Shown: positions 7,874 through 18,257, counted from the first letter of the stretch. The stretch: 64,000 nucleotides of DNA from Arthrobacter sp. U41 (GCF_007679325.1 NZ_VEGI01000003.1:198242-262241); one strand, 5' to 3'. Program-made: numbers and translations. Notes: a model not told the origin generated them from the sequence alone.

Positions 7874-9187
7874 TTAATTCCCGGCCTGGGAAGCGGCGGG
7901 TGATTCCGCCGCCGGGCCCGCCTCGCCCGGCGCCGCCTCCTCAGGCGCTGTTTTCTCCGGCGCTGCGGTTTCCCGCTCACCATCGTCCGGCGCTGTCGGG
8001 TCAAACCTTCCGGCAATGGACGCGGCCGCTTCCAGCACCATCCAGGCCTGCAGCTGGGTGGAAAGTTCGACGGCGGCGCCCGCCGGGTAGCTGCGCCGGG
8101 CCGGCAGCTCGGGGCGGACGGAGAACAGGATCCTGCCGCCCTTGCGCGCCAGGGGTTCCTGGGACGACACGATGCGGCGGCCCTCCCAGAAGGCCACGGC
8201 GGTGTCGTTCACGAGTGTCGCGGCCGTACTCCGGACCTCGGGCGGAAGCCGTTCGTCGACGGCGGCCAGCGCCAGGTACCGGACGAGGATGCCGGTGAAC
8301 AGCCCGCCGTCGCCGGTCCCCTCGCAGCGCAGCACCGTGGCGCTGCGCCCCATCAGCGGCGCCGGGAGGGTGAGGTTGCGGGCCACGGCGGCCACGAGCG
8401 CGGAAGCGCGGGCCAGGTTGGTGTCGCCGCCGAGTTCCAGCAGCGCGCCGAGGACCGGCCCCTGGTTGTAGGTGTAGATGGCGCTCTCCAGCACCACGTC
8501 GCCGCCCGGCGCGGTCCGCAGGCCGTCCTGGTACAGGCCCTGTTCGGGGTCGAAGAGCCGGGCATCGAGCCAGTCCAGCAGCGCCTGCGCCTTCGCGGCC
8601 TGGCCGGTGCGGGCGTAGTAGAGCGCCACGGGCGCCGTGGCCGGGGTGTTCTTGAAGTCCCGTTTCTTGCTCCAGAAGGTGCCGCCGCCCAGGTCATCCG
8701 TGGACGCGGAATCGAACTGCAGGGTGAGGCTCTGCAGGACCTTGGCGTTGCGGCGGCGTCCCGAGGCCTTGCGGCTGTCCTCGGCGAGTTTCTCCAGCCG
8801 CAGCGTGGAGAGCGCCAGCCAGGCCATGTCGTCGTAGTAGTTATTGACGAAGGTCAGGAAATTCCGCAGCCGGATCCCGGTGACCAGCCGGGAGGCGAGC
8901 CGGCCGGCGCTGGGGCGGTTCTCGCCGTCGAACCGCGTTCCGGGACGGCCCTCGGTGCCGAGTTCCCGGCGGCCGGTGTCCACGAGGCAGTCCACGTAGT
9001 GCGCCTGCCACCAGTAGTGCCAGGGCCGGGCGAGGTTCTTGACCCGGCCCGAGGGCCGCACCACCGCGGCGATGTGCGTCCCCGGCAGGAAGAAGAGCCG
9101 CTGCCCGAACAGCCTGGTCACCGAGCGGGCCGCCTCGTCTGCCCGGAACGACCAGTTGGGGGCGGTGGAAATTTCTGCTGGGGTCAT
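7874..9187 (-). CDS. Glycoside hydrolase family 76-like protein
   Basis: A 437-residue protein with the GH76 alpha-1,6-mannanase pattern: YYDDMAW near residue 117, where GH76 enzymes keep their two adjacent catalytic aspartates, then LGGGTFWSKK, NTPATAPVALYYARTG and IYTYNQGPVLGALLEL. No signal peptide is seen, so it is probably cytosolic, unlike secreted mannanases. The C-terminal 45 residues are Ala/Glu/Pro-rich and look disordered. The start ATG follows GGCTGGAGCC. It is upstream of, and co-directional with, the iron operon but is separated from it by the IdeR box. Substrate is inferred only from family. Confidence 0.82.
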   Translation of the reverse strand: MTPAEISTAPNWSFRADEAARSVTRLFGQRLFFLPGTHIAAVVRPSGRVKNLARPWHYWWQAHYVDCLVDTGRRELGTEGRPGTRFDGENRPSAGRLASRLVTGIRLRNFLTFVNNYYDDMAWLALSTLRLEKLAEDSRKASGRRRNAKVLQSLTLQFDSASTDDLGGGTFWSKKRDFKNTPATAPVALYYARTGQAAKAQALLDWLDARLFDPEQGLYQDGLRTAPGGDVVLESAIYTYNQGPVLGALLELGGDTNLARASALVAAVARNLTLPAPLMGRSATVLRCEGTGDGGLFTGILVRYLALAAVDERLPPEVRSTAATLVNDTAVAFWEGRRIVSSQEPLARKGGRILFSVRPELPARRSYPAGAAVELSTQLQAWMVLEAAASIAGRFDPTAPDDGERETAAPEKTAPEEAAPGEAGPAAESPAASQAGN

Positions 9188-9273
9188 GGCTCCAGCCTAC
9201 TGGCGGCTGCGCGTCCGGACCGGGAGCGTCGCGGCGTCGCGGGGTGAAGGTGCGGAAAGTCCGCATTCCAGTT

Positions 9274-9293
9274 AACATTCACTAACTAATGTT
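9274..9293. promoter_or_regulatory. Inverted repeat upstream of the fatty-acid oxidation pair
   Basis: AACATT-N8-AATGTT lies within an AT-rich patch, overlapped by a second repeat AGTTA-N8-TAACT at 9270-9287. The position about 65 bp before the SDR start fits an operator for a TetR-type repressor of acyl-CoA metabolism. No such regulator is adjacent. Confidence 0.4.
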
Positions 9294-9358
9294 CCCTGCA
9301 AATTCGTGGCGCTGCCCCAGCGCCGCGGCGGGTTCCGGTTCCACATCAAGGAGGATGC

Positions 9359-10192
9359 ATGGACATCAAAGGTACAGTCGCGCTGATTACGGGCGGGGCC
9401 TCGGGCCTGGGTGCCGCGACGGCCCGGCGCCTGTTCGACGCCGGCGCCTCCGTGGTCCTGGTGGACCTGCCAACCTCCGCCGGTGATGCGTTTGCCGCCG
9501 AACTGAATGCTTGGGGGGAAGTCCATGTCGACGCCCCCGGTGCCGGCGACCGAAAAGAGGCGGCCCATAAGGCGGTTTTCGTTCCCGCCGACGTCACCAG
9601 CGAAGATGAGGTGCAGGCCGCCGTCGACGCCGCCGTCGCCCTCGGCCCGCTGCGGATTGTGGTCAACTGCGCCGGGATCGCCACCCCCGGCAAGGTCCTG
9701 GGCCGCGAAGGCGTGCTGCCGCTGGAGAGCTTCAACCGCGTCATCCAGATCAACCTCGTGGGCACCTTCAACGTCATCCGCCTTGCCGCGGCCGCCATGG
9801 CGGCCACGGAACCGGCCGGGACCGAACTCGGCGGGCCGGAGCGCGGCGTCATCATCAACACCGCCTCCGTCGCCGCATTTGACGGCCAGATCGGCCAGCC
9901 GGCCTACGCCGCCTCCAAGGGTGCGGTGCACGCCATGACGCTGCCGATCGCCCGCGAACTGGCGCGCTCGCTGATCCGGGTAGTCACCATTGCGCCGGGC
10001 ATCTTCGAAACACCGATGATGGCCGGGCTGCCCCAGGAGGCCCAGGACTCCCTCGGCCAGCAGGTGCCGCACCCGTCCCGGCTGGGCAAGCCGGCGGAGT
10101 ACGCGAACCTCGCGGCGCACATCGTGGAGAACGCCATGCTCAACGGCGAGACCATCCGACTCGACGGTGCCATCCGGATGGGGCCGAAATGA
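9359..10192 (+). CDS. 3-hydroxyacyl-CoA dehydrogenase type II (SDR)
   Basis: A 277-residue SDR resembling human HSD17B10 and bacterial homologues that oxidise 3-hydroxyacyl-CoA or 2-methyl-3-hydroxybutyryl-CoA with NAD+. [23 protein letters not shown] opens the protein; [38 protein letters not shown] (catalytic Ser, Tyr, Lys) and [15 protein letters not shown] follow, all characteristic of this subgroup. An excellent site AAGGAGGATGC precedes the ATG. Its stop overlaps the acyl-CoA dehydrogenase start (ATGA), so the pair acts in one beta-oxidation or branched-chain degradation step series. Confidence 0.92.
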   Translation: MDIKGTVALITGGASGLGAATARRLFDAGASVVLVDLPTSAGDAFAAELNAWGEVHVDAPGAGDRKEAAHKAVFVPADVTSEDEVQAAVDAAVALGPLRIVVNCAGIATPGKVLGREGVLPLESFNRVIQINLVGTFNVIRLAAAAMAATEPAGTELGGPERGVIINTASVAAFDGQIGQPAYAASKGAVHAMTLPIARELARSLIRVVTIAPGIFETPMMAGLPQEAQDSLGQQVPHPSRLGKPAEYANLAAHIVENAMLNGETIRLDGAIRMGPK

Positions 10193-11427
10193 TGCGGGCC
10201 GGCCTCGCCCAGTCCCCGGCTGCAGCTTCCGCGCCGCCTGCCTCCATCGAGGGGCTGCCGACGGCCGACTTCTTCGACTTCGAGTCGATGCTCAACGCTG
10301 CGGAACAGGCGAAGCTCGCCGAACTGCGGGAGTTCCTGGCCCGCGAGGTGGCGCCCTTCGCCGGCGACTGGTGGAACAAAGCCGAGTTCCCCGCGCACAT
10401 CCTGCCCAAGCTGGCGGCCCTCGAACTCAGCGCACCGGCCCAGCGCGGCTACAGCAACCTGTTCGCCGGGCTGGTCATCGCCGAGATCACCCGCGTGGAC
10501 ACCTCCTTGGCCACCTTCTTCCTGGTCCACCACGACCTCTTTGTCGAGTCCCTCTACGGCTTCGGCTCCGAGGAGCAGAAAGCGCGCCTGCTCGACGACG
10601 CCGCGAACCTCCGGACCACCGGCGCGTTCGCGCTGACCGAACCGGAGCACGGCTCCGATGTGGCCGGCGGGATGGAGACCGTCGCCCGGCGTGTGCCCGG
10701 CGGCGGGCCCGACGGCGGCGACACCTGGGTGCTCAACGGCGCCAAGCGCTGGATCGGTAACGGGACGTTCTGCGACTACATGCTTGTGTGGGCGCGTGAC
10801 GAGGCCGGCGGCGCCATCCGCGGCTTCATCGTGGACGCGACCCTGCCCGGTGTGACCCGGACCCGGATCGAGAACAAGATCGCGCTGCGGACGGTGCAGA
10901 ACGCGGACATCGTCCTCAAGGACGTCCGGGTGGCCGAGGCGGACCGCTTCGCCGGGATCAACAGCTTCGAGGACACGAACGAACTGCTGCGCGGCTCGCG
11001 GATCATGGTCGCGTGGCAGGGTGTCGGCCAGCAGCTGGCGGCGTTCGACGTCGCCCGGCAGTACGCCGTCGAGCGCCAGCAGTTCGGCCGGCCGCTGGCG
11101 AAATTCCAGCTGGTCCAGCAGCAGCTGGTGACGATGCTTGGCAACGCGGTGGCGAGCATGGGCATGATGGTCCGGATCGCACAGCTGCAGGACCAGGGCG
11201 CCGCGGACATGCCGCAGGTGGCCCTGGCGAAGTCCTATGTGAGCGGCCGGATGCGGGAAACCGTGGCGATGGGACGGTCCCTGCTGGGCGGCAACGGGAT
11301 TGTCACGGACTACCGGATGGCCAAGATTTTCGCCGACGCCGAGGCGATCTACACCTACGAGGGCTCGTTCGAGATCAACACGCTCATCGTGGGCCGCGCC
11401 GTGACGGGGGTTTCCGCGATCGTCTAG
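10189..11427 (+). CDS. Acyl-CoA dehydrogenase
   Basis: A 412-residue flavoprotein of the acyl-CoA dehydrogenase family. [15 protein letters not shown] is the FAD/substrate-binding signature, [14 protein letters not shown] follows, [24 protein letters not shown] is the dimer and FAD motif, and [20 protein letters not shown] at the end contains the catalytic-base region (YEGS...N). The long N-terminus and the late Glu place it near glutaryl-CoA or long-chain dehydrogenases. It reduces FAD and passes electrons to ETF. Translationally coupled to the upstream hydroxyacyl-CoA dehydrogenase. Confidence 0.93.
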   Translation: MMRAGLAQSPAAASAPPASIEGLPTADFFDFESMLNAAEQAKLAELREFLAREVAPFAGDWWNKAEFPAHILPKLAALELSAPAQRGYSNLFAGLVIAEITRVDTSLATFFLVHHDLFVESLYGFGSEEQKARLLDDAANLRTTGAFALTEPEHGSDVAGGMETVARRVPGGGPDGGDTWVLNGAKRWIGNGTFCDYMLVWARDEAGGAIRGFIVDATLPGVTRTRIENKIALRTVQNADIVLKDVRVAEADRFAGINSFEDTNELLRGSRIMVAWQGVGQQLAAFDVARQYAVERQQFGRPLAKFQLVQQQLVTMLGNAVASMGMMVRIAQLQDQGAADMPQVALAKSYVSGRMRETVAMGRSLLGGNGIVTDYRMAKIFADAEAIYTYEGSFEINTLIVGRAVTGVSAIV

Positions 11428-11447
11428 CCGGGCGGCTGCTGGCGCGT

Positions 11448-11479
11448 GGAACCCGGGCGCCTAGAACAGCCCGGGTTCC
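11448..11479. terminator. Convergent terminator hairpin
   Basis: GGAACCCGGGC and GCCCGGGTTCC form an 11-bp perfect stem with a 10-base loop. It lies between the acyl-CoA dehydrogenase and the convergent DUF1684 gene and runs into the last codons of the latter. No long T-tract. Confidence 0.6.
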
Positions 11480-12294
11480 TTCTCCCCGGCCTCGATCCGG
11501 TAGTCCAGGCTGTTGTTCTTCACCGGCATGGGGCACGTGCCGTACGGGGTGAAGGCGCTGGGGTAGTTGATGGCCCGGTTGAAGTCCAGGCTGACGGTGC
11601 GGTTTCCCAGGGAGTCGACGCGGGGCCGGGCCGTGGAGACCTTCCGCCACTCATCGGTTAATTCCCCGTTGGTCTCGTCGTGGAATGTCACCGTCAGCGC
11701 GCCGAGCTTTTCCTCCTCGGCCTGCAGATGGAACTCGTGGTCCTTGCCAGGGAGCCGGAACACCAGTTCGCCCACGGAGCGGTGGACCCCGCCCACCAGC
11801 GGGTTGGCCGTGCCGATCGGGACGTCCACGGGCTCCGGGTAGGGAAGAAAGGTGGCCTCGACCACCAGGTCCGGCCGGTAGTCGAAGGTGGGGACGCCGT
11901 CGAACCCGGTGAACACGGGCGACGTCGAATCCCGGGTGCGCAGGGCGTACCTGTTGGCGCGCATGGCCAGTTCCACCACCACCTGCCGGCCGTCCTCGCC
12001 GCCGTACTGCACCCACAGCAGGGACTCCTCGTCGGACAGTGCGGCGATGATGGTGCCGTCCACGGGCTCGCCGGTTTCCACGAGCGTGAGCCCGTCGGCT
12101 GCCGCAGCGGTGAGGTACGCCGTCGTGCCGTCCGAGGACCAGCGACCGGGCACGAGTTCGACGGCGGCCGGCTTGTCTTCCAGCCACTGGAAGGACGTCA
12201 GCGTCAGCCAGCCGTAGTCGCTGGCCAGGGCCGTGTTGCGGCTGTTCCGGAAGCGCTGCCAGCGGGCGAGCAGGGCGTCAGAATCGGGATGCAT
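11461..12294 (-). CDS. DUF1684 domain-containing protein
   Basis: A 277-residue protein matching the DUF1684 pattern: WQRFRNSRNTALASDYGWLTLTSFQWL at the start, the middle block YRPDLVVEATFLPYPEP, and the C-terminal signature DFNRAINYPSAFTPYGTCPMPVKNNSLDYRIEAGEK, where NPP/CPxP-like residues are invariant in the family. The biochemical function is unknown. An open frame continues upstream to 12339; I choose the ATG at 12294 because GGAAGGAACC precedes it and the family motif begins just after. Cytosolic; monocistronic. Confidence 0.85.
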   Translation of the reverse strand: MHPDSDALLARWQRFRNSRNTALASDYGWLTLTSFQWLEDKPAAVELVPGRWSSDGTTAYLTAAAADGLTLVETGEPVDGTIIAALSDEESLLWVQYGGEDGRQVVVELAMRANRYALRTRDSTSPVFTGFDGVPTFDYRPDLVVEATFLPYPEPVDVPIGTANPLVGGVHRSVGELVFRLPGKDHEFHLQAEEEKLGALTVTFHDETNGELTDEWRKVSTARPRVDSLGNRTVSLDFNRAINYPSAFTPYGTCPMPVKNNSLDYRIEAGEKEPGLF

Positions 12295-12346
12295 GATGCT
12301 TGCGGGTTCCTTCCAGCGGCGAACGGCGTTGGCTACCACCCTAGGC

Positions 12347-12381
12347 CCCGCCCCGGCCCGCCGCTACCGGGCCGGGGCGGG
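12347..12381. terminator. Terminator hairpin downstream of the endonuclease
   Basis: CCCGCCCCGGCCCG and CGGGCCGGGGCGGG form a 14-bp perfect GC stem with a 7-base loop, just after the stop of the leftward endonuclease gene. Confidence 0.65.
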
Positions 12382-12389
12382 AAGCAGCG

Positions 12390-13619
12390 TCAGTTCCAGA
12401 TGGCGTCGGCGTACTCAGGGTGGTCCACGAACGGGTTGCGGTTGCCCTGCCACCGCTCGTAGATGCGCTGGTTGCGGCGCTGTTCGAAGGCGTCCGGCGG
12501 ATCGATCCGGTTCCACTCCAGCAGGACACTCATTTTCCCCATGTAGGGGGCGGTTCCGTTGTTGACGAGGTTGTTCATTTCCAGGTCGGCGAAGCCGTCA
12601 CCGCCTTCATAGCGGACCGCCATGTACATGATCATCCGGGCCACGTCCCCCTTGACCGCGTTGCGCGGCTCCCAGGAATCCGCGTCGGTGTAATTGCCCG
12701 GCGCCTCGGTGGACTGTGTGCCGCCGAGGTCGAAGTCCTTGTTGCCGCGGGCGGAGTTGACCGTTACATCGGTGGGCCTCAGGTGGTGAACATCGGTTCC
12801 CGGGCCGGTGGCCGTGCCGAAATCCCCGTGCGACTTGGCCCAGACGTGCTCCCGGTTCCAATCATCCACACCGCCGCCGTTGGTGGCCTTGGACTGGGAG
12901 CGCCCCGTGTACAGCAGGATCACGTTGCTGCTGTTGGCCGGGTCCTGGTCCGTGTCCTTCAGGGCGTCCCAGACCTGGTCATAGCTGAGCTTCTGCTGCA
13001 CGGAGATGATCTGGTGCAGGCTGCTTTCCAGGGCCGCGCCGGTCTTGCCGGCGGCGGGAGCGTAGTAGTCGCCGGATGTGGGCGTGGGGGTGGGTGTCGG
13101 CGTGGGCGTTGGCGTTGCCGACAGGGCCATGGTGCTGGGACTCTTCAGGCCGGCGTGGGAGAAGTAGGCCGTCAGCTGCCCGGTGACGTCCACTTTCCTG
13201 CCCATCAGGGACGGCGTGGTCTGCAGGCCAAATCCGGATCGGTACTCCGTGGTGACCTGGACGTAGAGCATTTTGGCCGTGTTTGTCTCGGCGGCCGAAT
13301 CGGCGATCGCAAGGGCGGTGTCGGAGGTGAAGCCGCTGCGGAGCACTGAGGTTGCGGACGTCGGCTGGCCCACGATGTAGCCGGTCACCGCGGCCGTGGA
13401 GCCGTTTTGGGTCGCGATGGCCTGGGCCACGGTGAGCGGGGCGGCGGCCTGTGAGCCGGGCGCCGCGGCGGACTGTGCCACGAGGCCGGCGAACAGCATG
13501 CCGAGGATCACGACGGCGGCGATTAGCGGATTCCGCGAATGCGCGGCGCCCACCGGTCTCGTGGCTGCGGCGGTCGCCGGTCCTGTGGTCGCAGCGGCCG
13601 GGCTGGGGGCTGGGGTCAT
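12390..13619 (-). CDS. Secreted endonuclease I family protein with OB-like domain
   Basis: A 409-residue exported protein. After an Ala/Pro-rich cytoplasmic tail a membrane segment (AAVVILGMLFAGLVAQSAA, about 35-55) should act as signal anchor or signal peptide. An OB-fold-like domain follows (LTVAQAIATQNGSTAAVTGYIVGQ ... GRKVDVTGQLTAYFSHAGLK), then a Thr-Pro repeat linker, then the endonuclease I/NucM domain with WNREHVWAKSHG, DVHHLRPTDVTVNSARGNKDF, which carries the catalytic His and metal ligands, and MIMYMAVRYEG. It should cut DNA or RNA outside the cell, for nutrient use or competition. Start ATG at 13619 is preceded by CGAGGAGCTCGCC; an open frame continues to 13697. Confidence 0.88.
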   Translation of the reverse strand: MTPAPSPAAATTGPATAAATRPVGAAHSRNPLIAAVVILGMLFAGLVAQSAAAPGSQAAAPLTVAQAIATQNGSTAAVTGYIVGQPTSATSVLRSGFTSDTALAIADSAAETNTAKMLYVQVTTEYRSGFGLQTTPSLMGRKVDVTGQLTAYFSHAGLKSPSTMALSATPTPTPTPTPTPTSGDYYAPAAGKTGAALESSLHQIISVQQKLSYDQVWDALKDTDQDPANSSNVILLYTGRSQSKATNGGGVDDWNREHVWAKSHGDFGTATGPGTDVHHLRPTDVTVNSARGNKDFDLGGTQSTEAPGNYTDADSWEPRNAVKGDVARMIMYMAVRYEGGDGFADLEMNNLVNNGTAPYMGKMSVLLEWNRIDPPDAFEQRRNQRIYERWQGNRNPFVDHPEYADAIWN

Positions 13620-13670
13620 GGCGAGCTCCTCGAAGCGGGGCGATCGCCGGGAACGGTCGCACACAGATAA

Positions 13671-13687
13671 TTGACAGGTTTTGTCAA
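13671..13687. promoter_or_regulatory. Palindromic promoter element before the endonuclease gene
   Basis: TTGACAGGTTTTGTCAA is a perfect TTGACA-N5-TGTCAA palindrome about 52 bp upstream of the endonuclease start. Read leftward it offers a consensus -35 hexamer, and the symmetry suggests a repressor site. No clear -10 is seen. Confidence 0.4.
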
Positions 13688-13809
13688 GACACTTCAAGAT
13701 ATGTCATTACGCGCCGGGCGGGAAGGGCTAATGCGTTGCGGCCGGCGGGATTTGTCCAGAGTTCGGCGTCTGTTCACCGCCAATGTCCGGAATGCCGGAC
13801 GGCAGGAGT

Positions 13810-14436
13810 TCAGGTCCCGCCGGGTTCTGCCGTGCGCCCGAGGCTTGCGGCCACAAGTTGTGTCGCGGTGTCGCGGGCGGCGATGGCCGCCGCCGGATCG
13901 GCGTCGAGCACGCCGCTGGCGAGCCCGCCGTCGAGCACCAGGGTCAGGCTGCGGGCCAGCTGGTCCGGATCCGGGGCGCCGGCCTCCTCGGCCAGACCGC
14001 GGATCCAGGTCCGGACATGTTCCTTGTGCCCCACCGTCCGTTCGTGGACGCGCGTCCCGGAGGCGGACTCGGCGGCGGCGTTGATGAAGGCGCAGCCGCG
14101 GTACCCGTCCCGGCGGCAGGCGCTGGTCAGCGCATCAAACAGTCCGACGAGCCGGGCCGCAGGGTCGGGGCCGGCGGCTTCCGCGGCGGCGTGGAGCTGC
14201 CCGGTCCAGACGGCGTCGACCTTTTCCAGGTAGGCCAGGATCAGGTCGTCCTTGGCCGGGAAGTACTTGTAGAACGTGGCTTTCGCGACGCCCGATTCGG
14301 CAATGATCGTATCGATGCCTGCGGCCCGGAGCCCGTGGGCATAGAAGAGCCGGAAGGCCGTGGCCAGGATCTTTTCCCGGGCCTGCCCGGCGGGGGTGCG
14401 GGCGGCCTGCTTGCCCGTGGCTGCTGGCTGCGTCAT
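13810..14436 (-). CDS. TetR/AcrR family transcriptional regulator
   Basis: A 208-residue repressor. The N-terminal helix-turn-helix reads REKILATAFRLFYAHGLRAAGIDTIIAESGVAKATFYKYFPAKDDLILAYL (about residues 17-68), and a TetR_C-type ligand domain follows with RRDGYRGCAFINAAAE. It is divergent from the F420-reductase-like gene with 117 bp between the starts, filled by three operator-like palindromes, so it probably represses both itself and that neighbour. Ligand unknown. Confidence 0.9.
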   Translation of the reverse strand: MTQPAATGKQAARTPAGQAREKILATAFRLFYAHGLRAAGIDTIIAESGVAKATFYKYFPAKDDLILAYLEKVDAVWTGQLHAAAEAAGPDPAARLVGLFDALTSACRRDGYRGCAFINAAAESASGTRVHERTVGHKEHVRTWIRGLAEEAGAPDPDQLARSLTLVLDGGLASGVLDADPAAAIAARDTATQLVAASLGRTAEPGGT

Positions 14437-14449
14437 GGCTCAATCGTAC

Positions 14450-14528
14450 ACAGACAAGTCTGTCTGTGATTGCTGTAGACAGATCTGTCTGATAGCGTCG
14501 TGCGCATCAGTAGACCAACCTGTCTACT
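14450..14528. promoter_or_regulatory. Three operator-like palindromes in the divergent promoter
   Basis: 14450-14467 is ACAGACAAGTCTGTCTGT, with 6-bp outer arms; 14477-14490 is AGACAGATCTGTCT, a perfect 14-bp palindrome; 14509-14528 is AGTAGACCAACCTGTCTACT, with 7-bp arms. All share the half-site AGAC/GTCT. They lie between the TetR gene and its divergent neighbour and are the expected TetR binding sites, one near each gene and one central. Confidence 0.7.
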
Positions 14529-14553
14529 CCATCGCTTTGAGAATGAGGACGCC

Positions 14554-15234
14554 ATGAAGATTGCAGTGCTGGGTACCGGAACCGTTGGCCCCACGATCGC
14601 CGCGGCGCTGTCCGCCCTGGGGCACGACGTCGTCATTGGAACCCGAGACCCGCAGGCGACGCTGGCCCGGACCGAGCCTGGTGCGACGGGAGGCGCCCCC
14701 TTTTCCGAGTGGCACGCTGCGCATGGCGGAATCGGGGTCGGCACTTTTGCGGACGCCGGCGCCGGCGCCGACGTCGTCGTCAATGCCACCAACGGCGCAG
14801 GCTCCCTCGCGGCGCTGACAGCAGCGGGCGCAGAGAACCTGGCCGGTAAGGTGCTGATGGACATCGCAAACCCGCTGGACTTCTCCCGCGGATTTCCGCC
14901 GTCGTTGAACCCGGTGAACACGGACAGCCTCGGCGAGCAGATCCAGCGCGCCTTCCCGGAAGCCCGGGTGGTCAAGACGCTCAACACGATGACCGCCAGT
15001 GTGATGGTGGATCCGGCCAGTGTGGCCGGGGGAGACCACTCGGTGTTCATCTCCGGCAACGACGCAGCCGCCAAAGAGACCGTAGCCGGTTTGCTGAAGG
15101 ACTTTGGGCACCGGGACATCATCGACCTGGGCGACATCACCACCGCGCGCGGCGCCGAAATGATCCTGCCGATCTGGCTGCGCGTCTGGGGCGCGCTCGG
15201 CACCGGGGCGTTCAACTTCAAGGTGGCCCGCTGA
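14554..15234 (+). CDS. NAD(P)-binding protein of the NADPH:F420 reductase (FNO) family
   Basis: A 226-residue Rossmann-fold protein. MKIAVLGTGTVGPTIAAALSALGHDVVIGTRDP is the dinucleotide site; the Arg after the second strand fits NADPH. LMDIANPLDFSRGFPPSL and VKTLNTMTASVMVDPASVAGGDHSVFISGNDAAAK are typical of the FNO-like group found outside methanogens, many of which do not use F420. The start ATG at 14554 follows AATGAGGACGCC. It probably reduces or oxidises a small substrate and is controlled by the divergent TetR regulator through the three palindromes. Confidence 0.85.
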   Translation: MKIAVLGTGTVGPTIAAALSALGHDVVIGTRDPQATLARTEPGATGGAPFSEWHAAHGGIGVGTFADAGAGADVVVNATNGAGSLAALTAAGAENLAGKVLMDIANPLDFSRGFPPSLNPVNTDSLGEQIQRAFPEARVVKTLNTMTASVMVDPASVAGGDHSVFISGNDAAAKETVAGLLKDFGHRDIIDLGDITTARGAEMILPIWLRVWGALGTGAFNFKVAR

Positions 15235-15399
15235 CCCGGCCGGCCGGGTCGGGGGCCGCGTCCGGTGGGGCCGCCGACACTATCTGAGACGGATTCCCTG
15301 CCGGGCGCAGCTGCGGGTAGCATCCTTAGGGAAGAAAGTAACCCGGCTCACAGTATCCAGCGCAGTGTACGAGCCAAGTCCTCTCGAAAGATATTTTCC

Positions 15400-18216
15400 A
15401 TGGCTGACACTGCAATGCATTCCGGCACCGATCTCGCGGCCGAACTCCGGGCCGACGTCCGCCGGGTGTCCACCCTCCTCGGCGAATCACTCGTCCGCCA
15501 GCACGGCCCCGAGCTCCTGGATCTCGTGGAGCAGGTGCGCCTGCTGACCAAGGAATCCAAGGAAGCCGCCCGCGGCGGTGCGGACGCCACCGGGCCGTGG
15601 AGCTCGTACGACGTCGTGGCCCAGGTCCGCGAGCTGCTCGGCTCCCTGCCCCTCGAGCAGGCGACCGACCTGGTCCGCGCCTTCGCGTTCTACTTCCACC
15701 TGGCCAACGCCGCAGAACAGGTGCACCGGGTCCGCGGCCTGCGCACCCGGCAGGAAAAGGACGGCTGGCTGGCCAAGGCTGTCGCCGACGTCGCCAGCCA
15801 GGCCGGCCCGTCGGTGCTGCAGGATGTGGTGAACGAACTCGACGTCCGGCCCATCTTCACCGCCCACCCCACCGAGGCCTCCCGCCGGTCCGTGCTGGAC
15901 AAGGTCCGCCGGCTCTCCGACATCCTGGCCGTGGCCACGGCGGAGGGCACCTCGGCGCGGCGCCGCCAGGACCGCCAGCTCGCTGAAGTCATCGACCAGA
16001 TGTGGCAGACGGACGAGCTCCGGCAGGTCCGGCCCACTCCCGTGGACGAGGCCCGGAACGCGATCTACTACCTCACCGGCATCCTGGGCGACGCCATGCC
16101 GGAGATGCTCGCCGATCTCTCCGAACTGCTCGCCGAACACGGCGTCAGCCTCCCCGTAGAGAAGGCCCCCCTCCGCTTCGGCTCCTGGATCGGCGGCGAC
16201 CGGGACGGCAACCCCAACGTCACCGCAGCTGTCACCCGGGAGATCCTGCAGATCCAGAACCAGCACGCCGTCCGGATCAGCATCGGCCTGATCGACGGGC
16301 TCATCTCCATCCTGTCCAACTCAACGGCGCTCGCCGGGGCGGACCAGGAGCTGCTGGACTCGATCGACGTCGACCTGGGGAACCTGCCCGGCCTGGACCG
16401 GCGGGTCCTCGAACTGAACGCCCAGGAGCCCTACCGGCTCAAACTCACCTGCATCAAGGCCAAACTGCTCAACACCGCGCGGCGCGTCTCGGCGGGATCG
16501 GCGCACGAGCCCGGCCGCGACTACACTGCCACCGCGGAACTCATCGCCGAGCTTGGCCTGCTGGAGCGCTCGCTCCGCAACCACCACGCCGGGCTCGCCG
16601 CCGACGGCGCCCTGGCCCGGGTCCGCCGCGCCATCGCCTCCTTCGGCCTGCACCTGGCCACCCTCGACATCCGCGAACACGCTGACCACCACCACGACGC
16701 CGTCGGGCAGCTGATGGACCGCCTCGGCGGGCCCGGCGTCCGGTACGCCGAACTCAGCCGTTCCGAACGGCTGGAGGTGCTGGGTTCGGAACTGGCCTCG
16801 CGCCGCCCGCTGTCCGGCCACCCGATCAAGCTCGACGGCGTCGCCGACGGCACCTATGACGTCTTCCGCGAAATCCGGCGGGCCCTGCGCACGTACGGCC
16901 CGGACGTAATCGAGACCTACATCATCTCGATGACCCGCGGCGCGGACGACGTCCTGGCGGCGGCGGTGCTGGCCCGCGAAGCCGGGCTGGTCAACCTCTT
17001 CGGCGAGGCCCCGTATGCCAGGATCGGCTTCGCGCCGCTCCTGGAAACCGTGGAGGAACTGCGGGCCTCGGCCGAGATCGTGGACCAGCTCCTCTCCGAC
17101 GCCTCCTACCGCGAGCTGGTCCGGCTGCGCGGCGACGTCCAGGAGGTCATGCTCGGCTACTCGGACTCCAACAAGGAATCCGGTGTGATGACCAGCCAGT
17201 GGGAAATCCACAAGACCCAGCGCAAGCTCCGGGATATTGCCGCAAAACACGGCGTCCGGGTGCGTCTCTTCCACGGCCGCGGCGGTTCCGTGGGCCGTGG
17301 CGGCGGGCCGACCTACGACGCCATCATGGCCCAGCCGAACGGCGTGCTGGAAGGCGAAATCAAGTTCACCGAGCAGGGCGAGGTCATCTCCGACAAGTAC
17401 TCCCTGCCCGAGCTCGCCCGCGAGAACCTTGAGCTCTCGCTCGCGGCCGTCATGCAGGGCTCCGCGCTGCACCGCACCCCGCGCACCTCGGAGGACCAGC
17501 GCGAACGCTACGGCCACGTGATGGAGACCATTTCCGACGCCGCGTTCGCCCGGTACCGCACGCTCATCGACGACCCCGACCTGCCCGCCTACTTCATGGC
17601 ATCCACCCCGGTGGAACAGCTGGGATCCCTCAACATCGGCTCCCGTCCCTCCAAGCGCCCCGATTCCGGCGCCGGGCTCGAGGGCCTGCGGGCCATCCCG
17701 TGGGTGTTCGGCTGGACCCAGTCCCGCCAGATCGTCCCGGGCTGGTTCGGCGTCGGCTCCGGGCTCAAGGCCGCCCGCGAGGCCGGCCACTCGGCCCAGC
17801 TGGTGGAGATGATGGACGGCTGGCACTTCTTCCGCTCGGTGCTCTCCAATGTGGAAATGACGCTGGCGAAGACGGACATGGACATCGCCGGCTACTACGT
17901 CTCCACGCTGGTCCCGGAGGAGCTGCACCACCTGTTCCGCGCCATCCGGGCCGAGTACCAGCTGACCGTCACGGAGATCCAGAACCTGACCGGCGAGGAC
18001 CTGCTGCTTGACGCGCAGCCCACCCTGAAGCGCTCACTGGAGATCCGGGACCAGTACCTCGACCCGATCAGCTACCTCCAGGTGGAACTGCTGCGCCGGG
18101 TGCGATCCGAGGCCGCGGGGGAGGGCATGCCCAACGCCGAGATCGACGAACGCCTCCAGCGTGCCATGCTCATCACAGTCAACGGTGTGGCGGCGGGCCT
18201 GCGCAACACCGGCTAG
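15400..18216 (+). CDS. ppc: Phosphoenolpyruvate carboxylase
   Basis: A 938-residue protein, the usual length for bacterial PEPC. Catalytic motifs are present: [20 protein letters not shown] with the active-site His, [34 protein letters not shown], and [25 protein letters not shown], ending in the family terminus [11 protein letters not shown]...[13 protein letters not shown]. It fixes bicarbonate on PEP to give oxaloacetate, refilling the TCA cycle. The open frame begins upstream at 15265; I choose the ATG at 15400 (MADTAMHSG) from length and alignment to the family. PEP synthase is encoded 17 kb away in the window. Confidence 0.97.
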   Translation: MADTAMHSGTDLAAELRADVRRVSTLLGESLVRQHGPELLDLVEQVRLLTKESKEAARGGADATGPWSSYDVVAQVRELLGSLPLEQATDLVRAFAFYFHLANAAEQVHRVRGLRTRQEKDGWLAKAVADVASQAGPSVLQDVVNELDVRPIFTAHPTEASRRSVLDKVRRLSDILAVATAEGTSARRRQDRQLAEVIDQMWQTDELRQVRPTPVDEARNAIYYLTGILGDAMPEMLADLSELLAEHGVSLPVEKAPLRFGSWIGGDRDGNPNVTAAVTREILQIQNQHAVRISIGLIDGLISILSNSTALAGADQELLDSIDVDLGNLPGLDRRVLELNAQEPYRLKLTCIKAKLLNTARRVSAGSAHEPGRDYTATAELIAELGLLERSLRNHHAGLAADGALARVRRAIASFGLHLATLDIREHADHHHDAVGQLMDRLGGPGVRYAELSRSERLEVLGSELASRRPLSGHPIKLDGVADGTYDVFREIRRALRTYGPDVIETYIISMTRGADDVLAAAVLAREAGLVNLFGEAPYARIGFAPLLETVEELRASAEIVDQLLSDASYRELVRLRGDVQEVMLGYSDSNKESGVMTSQWEIHKTQRKLRDIAAKHGVRVRLFHGRGGSVGRGGGPTYDAIMAQPNGVLEGEIKFTEQGEVISDKYSLPELARENLELSLAAVMQGSALHRTPRTSEDQRERYGHVMETISDAAFARYRTLIDDPDLPAYFMASTPVEQLGSLNIGSRPSKRPDSGAGLEGLRAIPWVFGWTQSRQIVPGWFGVGSGLKAAREAGHSAQLVEMMDGWHFFRSVLSNVEMTLAKTDMDIAGYYVSTLVPEELHHLFRAIRAEYQLTVTEIQNLTGEDLLLDAQPTLKRSLEIRDQYLDPISYLQVELLRRVRSEAAGEGMPNAEIDERLQRAMLITVNGVAAGLRNTG

Positions 18217-18257
18217 TCCCTCCGGGGTCCGGCCGGCAGTCCCGATAGGGTTGAGGC

